From Rhizobium etli 8C-3 (GTDB lineage: Bacteria; Pseudomonadota; Alphaproteobacteria; Rhizobiales; Rhizobiaceae), in assembly GCF_001908375.1 (NCBI RefSeq), contig NZ_CP017244.1, forward strand, positions 1,364,001-1,428,000: a stretch of 64,000 nucleotides of DNA, in the 5' to 3' direction. Made by a program: the position numbers and the translations under genes. The first letter of the stretch is position 1, and the number at the start of each line of letters is the position of its first letter. This document shows, in pieces, positions 45,771-54,044 of this stretch. The notes below the pieces were generated by a model. It did not search any database. It was not told the DNA's origin and saw only the letters and a list, made by a program, of their open reading frames with translations.

Positions 45771-47117
45771 GTGAGATGTCGAGTCAAAAGGTTCTGGGGT
45801 GGAGCATTTGACGGCGTGGTCGCCGCACTCCTTTCGCGCGTGGAACGGTTCGTGGCGCAGACAACTCTGCTCGCGCTTTCTGCGCTTATCAGTTCGCCAT
45901 CTTTTGCCTTCGCGGAGGATCGTACGCTGAAGCTGTACTTTACCCATACGGGCGAAAGAGCCACGATTACCTACAAGCGCGACGGAAGGTTCGATCCGAA
46001 GGGCCTGTCCCAGATAAATCGGTTTCTGCGCGACTGGCGACGCAACGAGCCGACCCGGATGGATCCCCGGCTGCTTGACCTGGTCTGGGACGTGTACAAG
46101 CGCAGCGGCGCGAAGGACTACATCCACATCGTCTCCGCCTACCGTTCTCCGGCCACCAACAACATGCTTCGCAACCGTTCGCGCAGCACGGGCGTCGCCA
46201 AAAAAAGCCAGCACATGCTTGGCAAGGCGATGGACTTCTACATTCCAGGTGTGAAGCTTTCGACGCTGCGTGCCCTTGCAATGCAGATGCAGGCCGGTGG
46301 TGTCGGATATTACCCGACATCGGGATCGCCCTTCGTGCATCTCGACGTCGGCAACGTCCGTGCTTGGCCCCGCATGTCGCGGCAAGAACTTGCTCGGATA
46401 TTCCCGAACGGGCAGACGATGCACCTTCCAGCCGACGGCCGGCCGCTGCCAGGATATAATCAGGCGATTGCGAACCACAGGAAGCGCGCCAGCACCGCCC
46501 TTATCCAGACCGCCAGCACCGCTCAAGAAGACGATGACGCAGGAACAGCAGCCGCGTCGGGCCGCGACACGAAAGACAATAGCCTCGTGACGGCCCTCCT
46601 GCCCATACCGCGAAGCCGCGGATTGGATGCTCTGGCTTTGCAGACAGACGCGGCCGAGCGGGACGACGAACGGTCGCCCGTTGATCTCTCATCTTTCCCG
46701 ATCCCCATACCGGCAATGCGGCCAACAGACTTGGGGGGCGATGGCAAGCTGGAGATCGCTTCGATCGGCCCAATCGGGGTTTTCCCGGACAAACTGACAT
46801 CTGCATTGCCGACCTATACCGGTTTCAAACCTTTCACTGCCGCACACCGCCCCTGGCAAGAAAACGCGCATGTGATCGCCTCTCTGCCAATGACTGCCGC
46901 CTGGGAAGGAGCAGATCTATTTGGCTCGATTTCGGACCTTGCGCTGATGAATTGGGCACTCCATCCCCCGGGCGCGGTGATTGGAATGAGAGCGCCTCGC
47001 CTTTCCCGCCGCACGGTTCAGCATAATCCGGATGCCGCATCCGGTACGAACATCATTCCGGTCGCCACCACTGACCGGTTCGACACTGACCGGTTTGCCT
47101 CCCTCCCCGAGGGCTAA
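45771..47117 (+). CDS. DUF882 / M15-type murein peptidase-like protein
   Basis: 448 residues. A long N-terminal signal region (about 1-48, LLALSALISSPSFAFAED) precedes a DUF882 domain with the zinc ligands of D-Ala-D-Ala peptidases: SQHMLGKAMDFYIPG (His...Asp) and FVHLDVGNVRAW (His). The C-terminal half (from about 215) is variable and low in conservation, probably disordered periplasmic tail. The start is a GTG at 45771, the only one giving a complete signal sequence. Likely trims peptidoglycan stems; it precedes an L,D-transpeptidase gene, so both may remodel the wall. Confidence 0.82.
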   Translation: MRCRVKRFWGGAFDGVVAALLSRVERFVAQTTLLALSALISSPSFAFAEDRTLKLYFTHTGERATITYKRDGRFDPKGLSQINRFLRDWRRNEPTRMDPRLLDLVWDVYKRSGAKDYIHIVSAYRSPATNNMLRNRSRSTGVAKKSQHMLGKAMDFYIPGVKLSTLRALAMQMQAGGVGYYPTSGSPFVHLDVGNVRAWPRMSRQELARIFPNGQTMHLPADGRPLPGYNQAIANHRKRASTALIQTASTAQEDDDAGTAAASGRDTKDNSLVTALLPIPRSRGLDALALQTDAAERDDERSPVDLSSFPIPIPAMRPTDLGGDGKLEIASIGPIGVFPDKLTSALPTYTGFKPFTAAHRPWQENAHVIASLPMTAAWEGADLFGSISDLALMNWALHPPGAVIGMRAPRLSRRTVQHNPDAASGTNIIPVATTDRFDTDRFASLPEG

Positions 47118-47355
47118 TCGCATTCGACATCGCGGCGGCTATGGTCCATCGGCGGGTCTTTTCCATCCACCCCTGGTGTGGAGGTCAGCCCCGCGCTGGG
47201 GGACTGCAGAGGTGCCGGCATCCATATCCCCCGTTCCACCTTTCCCGTCGAGTTGCGAAACGGACTCAGATAAGAAATAACTGCCGCTGTCTTTGTCTTC
47301 CCGGCAAAGAAACCACCTCGAGGCATCCGCGTGATGCCGCCCTGGAAGACAAGAC

Positions 47356-48399
47356 ATGAATGATACCTGTTCCAGTCCTATTGACCGCCTGTCACGCCTG
47401 CGAGGCGTCCTGCCGGCTGCCGTGATGATCCTGGTTTTGACGGCGACCAGCGGCTGCGTTCAGACCGCTCTGGACGATCTCGGCGACGCGGCTCCCCAGA
47501 TCTCGACCAAGACAATGGCCGAGATGCGTAAGAAGAAAATTTCGCCTCAAAGCCCGGTGCTCGTTCGAACCTTCAAGGAGGAGAGCGAGCTCGAGGTGTG
47601 GAAGCAGGACGTTTCCGGGCGTTATCGCCTGCTAAAAACATTTCCGATATGTCGGTGGTCGGGCAAGCTCGGGCCGAAGAAGACCGAGGGCGACCGCCAA
47701 GCTCCCGAAGGCTTTTACTCGGTCAGCAGGAGCATGCTGAACCCTAAGTCCCAGTACTACCTTTCCTTCAACCTGGGTTATCCCAACAGGCTTGAATCCG
47801 CTCTTGGATATAGCGGCACGGCGCTGATGGTGCATGGTGCGTGCTCCTCGGCCGGCTGCTATGCGATGACCGACCAGGGCGTGGCCGAGATCTATGCCAT
47901 CGTCAACGCCTCGCTGGCCGGCGGCCAAACATCGTTCCAGGTTCAGGCGCTCCCCTTCCGTATGACGGCGAAAAACATGGCCGAACACAGAAACGACCCC
48001 AATTTCGAATTCTGGAAGACATTGAAGCCGGGATATGACGCCTTCGAGGCGACGAGGAAAGAACCCAGGATTTCAGCCTGTGGGGCAAAATACGTCTTTA
48101 ACGCCGAGTTTCAGGGAGGCGATCCAGAAGATCCGTTGGCCGCATGCCCTGCGCGCATCGACACCCCCGATCCTGCAGTCGCCGCCAGGATGCAGACGGA
48201 GGATGCCGAGCTGGCCGCGCTGCTAGAGAAGAACGGCCCTTCTCATTTAACAGCCTATGTCGACGGAGGCATGCATCCAAGCTTTCGGGCGCTTCTCAAG
48301 CAGGACGGCCCTAGGAAGCTGGCAGAGAAGATCTCCAACATCGACTATCCTGTCAGCAGGCCAGATGCAGCGCTGGCTGACCCTTACGAAAAGGACTGA
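47356..48399 (+). CDS. L,D-transpeptidase (YkuD family) lipoprotein
   Basis: 347 residues. A lipobox TATSGC puts the mature N-terminus at Cys33. The YkuD catalytic site is MVHGACSSAGCYAM (His, Ser, Cys), and the preceding EGFYSVSRSMLNPKSQYYLS region fits the YafK-like group. Expected to form L,D cross-links or attach proteins to peptidoglycan in the periplasm. No close promoter match in the 238-base gap before it. Confidence 0.88.
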   Translation: MNDTCSSPIDRLSRLRGVLPAAVMILVLTATSGCVQTALDDLGDAAPQISTKTMAEMRKKKISPQSPVLVRTFKEESELEVWKQDVSGRYRLLKTFPICRWSGKLGPKKTEGDRQAPEGFYSVSRSMLNPKSQYYLSFNLGYPNRLESALGYSGTALMVHGACSSAGCYAMTDQGVAEIYAIVNASLAGGQTSFQVQALPFRMTAKNMAEHRNDPNFEFWKTLKPGYDAFEATRKEPRISACGAKYVFNAEFQGGDPEDPLAACPARIDTPDPAVAARMQTEDAELAALLEKNGPSHLTAYVDGGMHPSFRALLKQDGPRKLAEKISNIDYPVSRPDAALADPYEKD

Positions 48400-48521
48400 C
48401 CCGCTTGTCACGGCCGCGAAGTAATTGCACACGGCAAACCGCCTCGCAGATCCGACAAGGGGCCAGTTCCTTACACTCCCTCTTCCCGCTGCCTTCAATT
48501 CAATCAGAACGTTCGGCCACT

Positions 48522-49013
48522 TCAACACCACAATGCAACTAGCCCGCCGCTTCCGCCGGTAACGGGATCGGTGCTTGGCGCGGCGAGGGATTGTATCCGT
48601 TTCATTTGTTCCGGCGTTGGCTCGTCACGACAGGGGTCATAGTCGGCTCCCGCCGGATAGGCACCCACCACCAGGAAATCGCTGCTTGCCGAAAGTCGAC
48701 AATGGCCGGTTCCAGCAGGCAATACTGCCGCATCGCCGGCATGGATCTCGATCTTCGGTCCCGTTGGCCCGCCGAGCATTAACGTGGTGGTACCGATTGA
48801 AAAACCCAGCGCCTCATGGGTTTTCGAATGATAGTGATGGAACGGATAGACGCCATTTCGCCACATATTGCCCCAGCCGTTTCGTCTGAACAGTGCTTCA
48901 AAGCCGGCTGCCCGGTCATCAACCTTCAGCACGCCACGATAAAGCAGAAGCGGAAATGTTGGATTGTTCGGAATGACATCGCCCGGCTCAAGCCAGATTG
49001 CTTCGGGTTTCAT
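48522..49013 (-). CDS. Cupin-domain protein (YjlB-like)
   Basis: 163 residues, single cupin: FHHYHSKTHEALGFSIG (metal-binding His and Glu) and IHAGDAAVLPAGTGHCRLSA. The start at 49013 is set by GGAGG nine bases upstream; a longer frame to 49085 lacks this. Relatives resemble YjlB of Bacillus, of unknown function. Divergent from the PfpI-type gene. Confidence 0.82.
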   Translation of the reverse strand: MKPEAIWLEPGDVIPNNPTFPLLLYRGVLKVDDRAAGFEALFRRNGWGNMWRNGVYPFHHYHSKTHEALGFSIGTTTLMLGGPTGPKIEIHAGDAAVLPAGTGHCRLSASSDFLVVGAYPAGADYDPCRDEPTPEQMKRIQSLAAPSTDPVTGGSGGLVALWC

Positions 49014-49077
49014 TTGTGCGCCTCCTCGTCCACTGAACAATAATGGACATTGCCTTTGGTGCTTTCCGAAAATCTGG

Positions 49078-49102
49078 GGAACCAACCGCGCTTCGGGTAG
49101 TT
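49078..49102 (+). promoter_or_regulatory. EcfG/RpoE2-like promoter before the PfpI-type gene
   Basis: GGAAC (49078-49082), 16 bases, AGTT (49099-49102), 46 bases before the ATG at 49149. Confidence 0.6.
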
Positions 49103-49148
49103 GTCCATATGCATTTTCAAATCAACAGCAGAAGGAAAGGACGTGTCC

Positions 49149-49709
49149 ATGCCTTCCATCAGTTCTGCAAAAATACTTATTCTTGCAACTGACGGTTATG
49201 AGCGCTCCGAGCTACGGGTCCCGCATGAGGAGCTACGAAAGCGTGGCGCCAGCATTAAGATTGCCTCTATCAAGGAGGGCAGCATCAAGAGCTGGAGCAA
49301 TGGCGACTGGGGAGATAGCATCAGTGTCGACCTTCTGGCAAACGAGGTAAACGTTATCGATTTCGATGCCCTCGTCCTGCCTGGCGGCCAGATCAATCCT
49401 GACAAGCTGCGCACCGACGAGAATGCAATGCGCGTCGTCCGCGAATTCGTTAAATCCGGTAAGGTTGTCGCCGCCATATGCCATGCGCCCTGGCTGCTTG
49501 TCGAAGCCGACGCGCTGCGAGGCAGGCAGGCAACCTCTTACAGGTCGATCAGGACCGATGTGGAGAACGCCGGCGCCACCTGGAAAGATGAGGAAGTCGT
49601 GACCGACCAAGGCATCATCACCTCCCGTTCCCCGGACGATCTGGACGCATTTGTTGCAAAGATCGTCGAAGAGATCGAGGAAGGCCGCCACGAGAAGCGA
49701 GCCGCTTGA
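49149..49709 (+). CDS. DJ-1/PfpI-family protein (glutamine amidotransferase-like class 1)
   Basis: 186 residues. The nucleophile elbow is AAICHAPWLLVEA (Cys), with the partner Glu in GYERSELRVPHEELRKRG and ALVLPGGQINPD before it. Relatives are stress proteins, sometimes reported as deglycases or proteases such as YhbO/PfpI. GGAAAGGAC lies before the ATG. An EcfG-like promoter upstream and a strong terminator downstream make this a single-gene stress unit. Confidence 0.88.
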   Translation: MPSISSAKILILATDGYERSELRVPHEELRKRGASIKIASIKEGSIKSWSNGDWGDSISVDLLANEVNVIDFDALVLPGGQINPDKLRTDENAMRVVREFVKSGKVVAAICHAPWLLVEADALRGRQATSYRSIRTDVENAGATWKDEEVVTDQGIITSRSPDDLDAFVAKIVEEIEEGRHEKRAA

Positions 49710-49728
49710 TAGGACCTCCTGTTCACTG

Positions 49729-49759
49729 AGCCCGCGCACACCCAGCGCGGGCTCTTTTT
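49729..49759 (+). terminator. Rho-independent terminator after the PfpI-type gene
   Basis: AGCCCGCGC pairs with GCGCGGGCT around a seven-base loop, followed by CTTTTTAT. It also overlaps the last codons of the convergent topoisomerase gene, so it could end transcription from both sides. Confidence 0.85.
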
Positions 49760-50801
49760 ATGAGGCTTTACGGACGGGCGTCTCCGCCGATTGCCGATCG
49801 CGAGACAGGAAATCGAGCAGCCGGTTCTCCGCCGCCCGTAGTCCCCACAACGGCTTAGCAGCGGGCATGATGACTTCGCCTCCAGAACAGTCCTTGTCGG
49901 CAAGCGCAATGATGGCAGGGTGAATGTAACTTGAACGCGAGATGGCAGCCGTATTGTGCAAGACGGCGGCCGAAGCCTCAGCCATGTCCTTCACGGTCGG
50001 CCGTTTTCCCTTTTCAAGTGCGTTGCGCGCAACGGCGAAGGCGGCGAGCGAGCCGGCCCACGTCCGAAAGGTCTTCGCGGTGATCGCAATACCTGAAATT
50101 TCCGCCAGATAGCTGTTCAAGCGCCCGGATTCGATCGGTTTCAACGCGCCCGTCTCGTCCTTCCAGACGAATAGCTGGCGACCGGGAAGGTCGGCGATTT
50201 CTTCCAGAATCCTTTGCAATCTGGGGTGCTTGAGGCTACGCCGGACACGCTTTCCGCCCTTGGAACGAAATTTCAGTTCGATCCGGTCCTCCGCCAAGGT
50301 GATGTGCCGCTTCAACAGCGTCGTTGCGCCATAGGTGCCGTTTTCCTTAAGATAGGCTTGGCTGCCGACGCGAAGATGTGCCTCATCGAGCAATGTCGTC
50401 AACGCCGCAAGGACACCGCGGACATTTTCAGCGCCGACCTCAAGATCACGCTGCACCTGTCGTCGTATCCTGGGCAAAGCGTGGCCAAAGGCGATCAGCT
50501 GATCGAATTTTGCTATGCTGCGGAAGGACTGCCAATCCTTGTGATAGCGATATTGCTTTCGGCCCCGTGCATCAAAGCCGGTCGCCTGCAAATGACCGTT
50601 CTCCTTCAGGCATATCCAGACGTTTTCGTATGCGGGAGGCAGCCCGAGTGCGGCGATACGACGCCTTTGCTGCGGTTCGCATACCAATGACCCATCCGGC
50701 AGGCGGTAACAGAAGCCTCGGCCCGTTTTCTGCCTGCGAATACCGGGTTCGGTGTCGCTCACATAGACCAGGCCAATGTCGCTTAGGGCTTCAGCACTCA
50801 T
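49758..50801 (-). CDS. DNA topoisomerase IB (poxvirus-like)
   Basis: Relaxes supercoils by a 3'-phosphotyrosyl intermediate. 347 residues, normal for bacterial TopIB. Active-site tetrad: Arg-Lys in GKQYRYHKDWQSFR and KFRSKGGKRVRRSL, Arg/His in TAKTFRTWAGSLAAF and the nucleophile Tyr in SRSSYIHPAII. The start ATG at 50801 lies 15 bases after the glgX stop, so it is probably translated from the glgX message and shares its EcfG-like promoter. The open frame runs further up but overlaps glgX. Confidence 0.9.
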   Translation of the reverse strand: MSAEALSDIGLVYVSDTEPGIRRQKTGRGFCYRLPDGSLVCEPQQRRRIAALGLPPAYENVWICLKENGHLQATGFDARGRKQYRYHKDWQSFRSIAKFDQLIAFGHALPRIRRQVQRDLEVGAENVRGVLAALTTLLDEAHLRVGSQAYLKENGTYGATTLLKRHITLAEDRIELKFRSKGGKRVRRSLKHPRLQRILEEIADLPGRQLFVWKDETGALKPIESGRLNSYLAEISGIAITAKTFRTWAGSLAAFAVARNALEKGKRPTVKDMAEASAAVLHNTAAISRSSYIHPAIIALADKDCSGGEVIMPAAKPLWGLRAAENRLLDFLSRDRQSAETPVRKAS

Positions 50802-50815
50802 CGCTTTGTTCGATT

Positions 50816-52969
50816 TTAAGTGTTGCGGCGGCCGAAGTGGAACCAACGCTGACGTTGGGTCTTTGTAGCATTCTTCGGTGACTGCGAGGCACCTTTCGGC
50901 GCAAAGACGGCAACGCTTTCGCGGTAGACCATCACCGGGTTTTCCGGGTTGAATACCGTAAAGGGATCGTCGGCACCGGTATCGACCACCCGCTGCCACG
51001 TCTTGATGCCGTTCACGTCCGGAAGGGTGACTTCGCAATCACCGCCAGCATTGAATACCATGAAGAGGCCATCCATCTTTTCCGCATCCGATGCGAGGAC
51101 ACTCCGTGACACGTAAACGCTCAGCACTCGCAATTCGTTGTCGTTCCAGGCGCCATCGTCCATGAAGTCGCCATCCGGTTTGTACCAGGCGATTTCGATC
51201 CGTCCGTCCTCTGTGGTTTCACCGGTTAAAAAACGCTCCTGCCGAAGCTCCGGCTGCGCTTTGCGGAAAGCAATCATTCTCTGACAGAAGGTCAGAAACG
51301 GATCGTCAAGCCCGCTCCAGTCGATCCAGCCGATCTCGTTGTCCTGGCAATAGGCATTGTTGTTGCCGCCCTGGCTGTTGCCGACCTCATCACCTGCAAG
51401 GATCATCGGCACGCCCTGGCTGAGCAGCAACGTTGCCATCATGTTGCGGCGCCGCCTGCGGCGCGCGTCATTGATATCGGCGTCGTCGGTCGCGCCCTCC
51501 GCACCCATATTGTCCGAATGGTTGTCGGAATGGCCGTCGCGGTTGTCCTCGCCGTTGGCTTCATTATGCTTGCCGTTGAACGAGACCGTATCCATAAGCG
51601 TGAAGCCGTCATGGGCCGAAAGCAGATTGATGGACGATGTCGAGCCGCGATCCGAATGATTGAACTGCAGCGCCGAACCGGTAACACGCTCTGCCATCTC
51701 CGAGACCTGGCCGCCATCGCCTTTCCAGAAACGTCGGACGTCATCGCGGAACTTGTCGTTCCATTCGCGAAAAGGATGGGGAAAACCACCGACCTGATAG
51801 CCGCCTTCGCCGACATCCCAAGGCTCGGCAATCAGCTTCACGCCCGCAAGCATCGGATCTTGCCGAATCGCGCTGAAAAAGATGCCCTGCCGGTCGAATT
51901 CCATATCCTGCCGGCCGAGAGTGCTCGCCAGATCGAAGCGGAAACCGTCGATGTGCATGACGCCAACCCAATAGCGCAAGCTGTCGAGCACCATGCGCAT
52001 CACCATGGGATTGGCAACGTTTAGCGTGTTGCCGGTGCCGGTCGTATCGAAGGTGTGGCGGGGATCGTCAGGCGATAGGATGTAGTAGCTTGCATTGTCG
52101 AGACCGCGAAAGGAAAGCGTCGGACCTCTCTCGCTGCCTTCGGCCGTGTGGTTATAGACCACATCCATGATGACCTCGATGCCGGAGGCATGAAACTTTC
52201 TCACCATCGTCTTGAACTCGGTGATCTTGTCACTCGACATATAACGCGACTGCGGCGCGAAGAAACCGAGCGTCTGGTAGCCCCAGTAATTGGTGAGATG
52301 CTTCTCCTCCAGATAGCGATCGTTCGGAAAGAACTGGATCGGCAGCAATTCGACGGCCGAGACACCGAGTTTCGTCAGATGATCGATGATCGGGTCGCTG
52401 CACATGCCAAGAAAGGTACCGCGCAATCGGTCCGGCACCTTCGGATGGGTCATCGTCATACCGCGCACATGGGTCTCATAAATGACCGTTTCGGTCCATG
52501 GGCGTCGGATTGCCTCATCGCCGTCCCAGTCGAAATCGGGATCCTGCACCACGCCCTTGACCATGAAGGGAGCGCTGTCGCGTTCGTCGAAGGAGAGATC
52601 GTCCTTGCCGATCGTATAGCCGTAGAGCGCATCGTCCCACATTAGATCGCCAATCACCTGCTTGGCGTAGGGATCGAGTAAAAGCTTGTTTGGATTGAAA
52701 CGGTGGCCGTTTTTCGGATCATAGGGACCGCTCGCGCGATAGCCATAGACGGTGCCCGGTTTCAGACCGGCGACATAGCCCGACCAGATATCGCCCTCGC
52801 GCTTGGGCAATGGCATGCGTGCCATTTCCGTCTTGCCGTCATCGGAAAACAGACAAAGGTCGATCTGCTCGGCGTGAGCGGAATAGACAGCAAAATGAGT
52901 CCCCGTCCCGGTATATTCGGCGCCCAGTTCTGGCTTCATGAAATCGAGTTCGGAAAAAGAAAAACTCAT
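50816..52969 (-). CDS. glgX: Glycogen debranching enzyme GlgX (TreX)
   Basis: Hydrolyses alpha-1,6 branches of glycogen. 717 residues: N-terminal CBM48 (GAEYTGTGTHFAVYSAHAEQ), GH13 barrel with IEVIMDVVYNHTAEGSERGP, nucleophile DGFRFDLAS, acid LIAEPWDVGEGGYQVG and SAHDGFTLMD, then a C-terminal sheet domain. An insertion rich in Asp/His/Asn (from DNRDGHSDNHSDNMGAEGAT) before RRRRRRNMMATL is longer than usual. Start at 52969 (GGAG five bases before). With treZ at 35-37 kb it supplies glucans for the TreY/TreZ trehalose route. Confidence 0.93.
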   Translation of the reverse strand: MSFSFSELDFMKPELGAEYTGTGTHFAVYSAHAEQIDLCLFSDDGKTEMARMPLPKREGDIWSGYVAGLKPGTVYGYRASGPYDPKNGHRFNPNKLLLDPYAKQVIGDLMWDDALYGYTIGKDDLSFDERDSAPFMVKGVVQDPDFDWDGDEAIRRPWTETVIYETHVRGMTMTHPKVPDRLRGTFLGMCSDPIIDHLTKLGVSAVELLPIQFFPNDRYLEEKHLTNYWGYQTLGFFAPQSRYMSSDKITEFKTMVRKFHASGIEVIMDVVYNHTAEGSERGPTLSFRGLDNASYYILSPDDPRHTFDTTGTGNTLNVANPMVMRMVLDSLRYWVGVMHIDGFRFDLASTLGRQDMEFDRQGIFFSAIRQDPMLAGVKLIAEPWDVGEGGYQVGGFPHPFREWNDKFRDDVRRFWKGDGGQVSEMAERVTGSALQFNHSDRGSTSSINLLSAHDGFTLMDTVSFNGKHNEANGEDNRDGHSDNHSDNMGAEGATDDADINDARRRRRRNMMATLLLSQGVPMILAGDEVGNSQGGNNNAYCQDNEIGWIDWSGLDDPFLTFCQRMIAFRKAQPELRQERFLTGETTEDGRIEIAWYKPDGDFMDDGAWNDNELRVLSVYVSRSVLASDAEKMDGLFMVFNAGGDCEVTLPDVNGIKTWQRVVDTGADDPFTVFNPENPVMVYRESVAVFAPKGASQSPKNATKTQRQRWFHFGRRNT

Positions 52970-53001
52970 AATCACTCCGCTTGGTGGATCGCCAAGCTGG
53001 A

Positions 53002-53026
53002 AACGTTACCGCAGTGCGAAAGTTCC
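53002..53026 (-). promoter_or_regulatory. EcfG/RpoE2-like promoter before glgX-topIB
   Basis: Minus strand: GGAAC (53026-53022), 16 bases, CGTT (53005-53002), an exact consensus match 33 bases before the glgX ATG. It should drive glgX and the topoisomerase gene. Confidence 0.75.
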
Positions 53027-53046
53027 CTGCGCCGACGCCAAGGGCG

Positions 53047-53841
53047 CTACGGCATGAGCTGGCCGCCATTCACCTCAATGATCTGGCCGGTGATGTAACC
53101 TGACAGGGTCGGCGAAGCTAGAAACAGATAAGCGCCGACGCAGTCTTCCGATGTGCCGATGAAGCCCATCGGAATGGTTTTGCGCTGCATCTCCATCTGT
53201 TCGTCGTTGGTATAGCGCTCGTGGAACGGCGTAGCAATGACACCGGGTGCGACGGCGTTGACGCGGATGCGGTCGCCGACGAACTCCTTGGCATGGCCCC
53301 GGGTGATCGTCGAAACGAAGCCTTTGGAGGCCGCATAGAGAACCGCACCGTTGCCGCCGCCGTTTCGTGCAGCGATCGAAGTCGTATTGACGATGAAGCC
53401 GCCCTGCTTCTTCAGCCAGGGATGGGCGGCGCGCGTTGCGGCAAGAACAGAACGGGCATTCAGATCCATTACCTTGGCATAATGCTCGTCGGTATATTCC
53501 GCGGTCAGTTTGCGGCCAAGCATGCCGCCAGCATTGTTGATGAGGCCATCGAGATGTCCGAAGGTCTTAGCGGTCTCCTCTACAACGCGTTCCGTCTCGC
53601 CTTCCTTAGAAACGTCGCCCTGTACCAGATGCACAACGGTACCAGTCGCTCTGATCTCCTCGGCAAGCTTTTCGGCTGGCTCGCGGCTTGTGTTGTAGTG
53701 GATGCCGATCTTCATGCCCTGCGCCGCGAACGCCCGCGCAAGAGCCGCACCGATGCCAGTCGATGCACCGGTTATCAGCACCGCTTTGCCATTCAGATCA
53801 GGTATTTTTATGGACGCGAGTGATTGAGCAAGATTAGCCAT
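53047..53841 (-). CDS. Short-chain dehydrogenase/reductase
   Basis: 264 residues, classical SDR: cofactor loop LITGASTGIGAALA, INNAGG, catalytic Ser in NTTSIAARN and YAASKGFV (Tyr, Lys), and APGVIATPF. The start at 53841 (MANLAQSLASIK) has GGGAGG upstream. The frame is open to 54093 but reads through a dinucleotide repeat (His-Thr and Leu-Ser runs), clearly untranslated. It lies 200 bases after pcaF on the same strand with the microsatellite between. Substrate unknown. Confidence 0.88.
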   Translation of the reverse strand: MANLAQSLASIKIPDLNGKAVLITGASTGIGAALARAFAAQGMKIGIHYNTSREPAEKLAEEIRATGTVVHLVQGDVSKEGETERVVEETAKTFGHLDGLINNAGGMLGRKLTAEYTDEHYAKVMDLNARSVLAATRAAHPWLKKQGGFIVNTTSIAARNGGGNGAVLYAASKGFVSTITRGHAKEFVGDRIRVNAVAPGVIATPFHERYTNDEQMEMQRKTIPMGFIGTSEDCVGAYLFLASPTLSGYITGQIIEVNGGQLMP

Positions 53842-53962
53842 GGCAGCAACAGCCTCCCGAAAAAACATAAAAATAGATAGTGAAATCGATTTGACGAGCG
53901 ATTTAGCAGGTGAATTGCGGACGACACCCACTGCAGAACGAAAGAGGAGAGAGAAAGAGAAT

Positions 53963-54026
<64 letters not shown>

Positions 54027-54044
54027 TTGAGCCGCTATGCGCCG

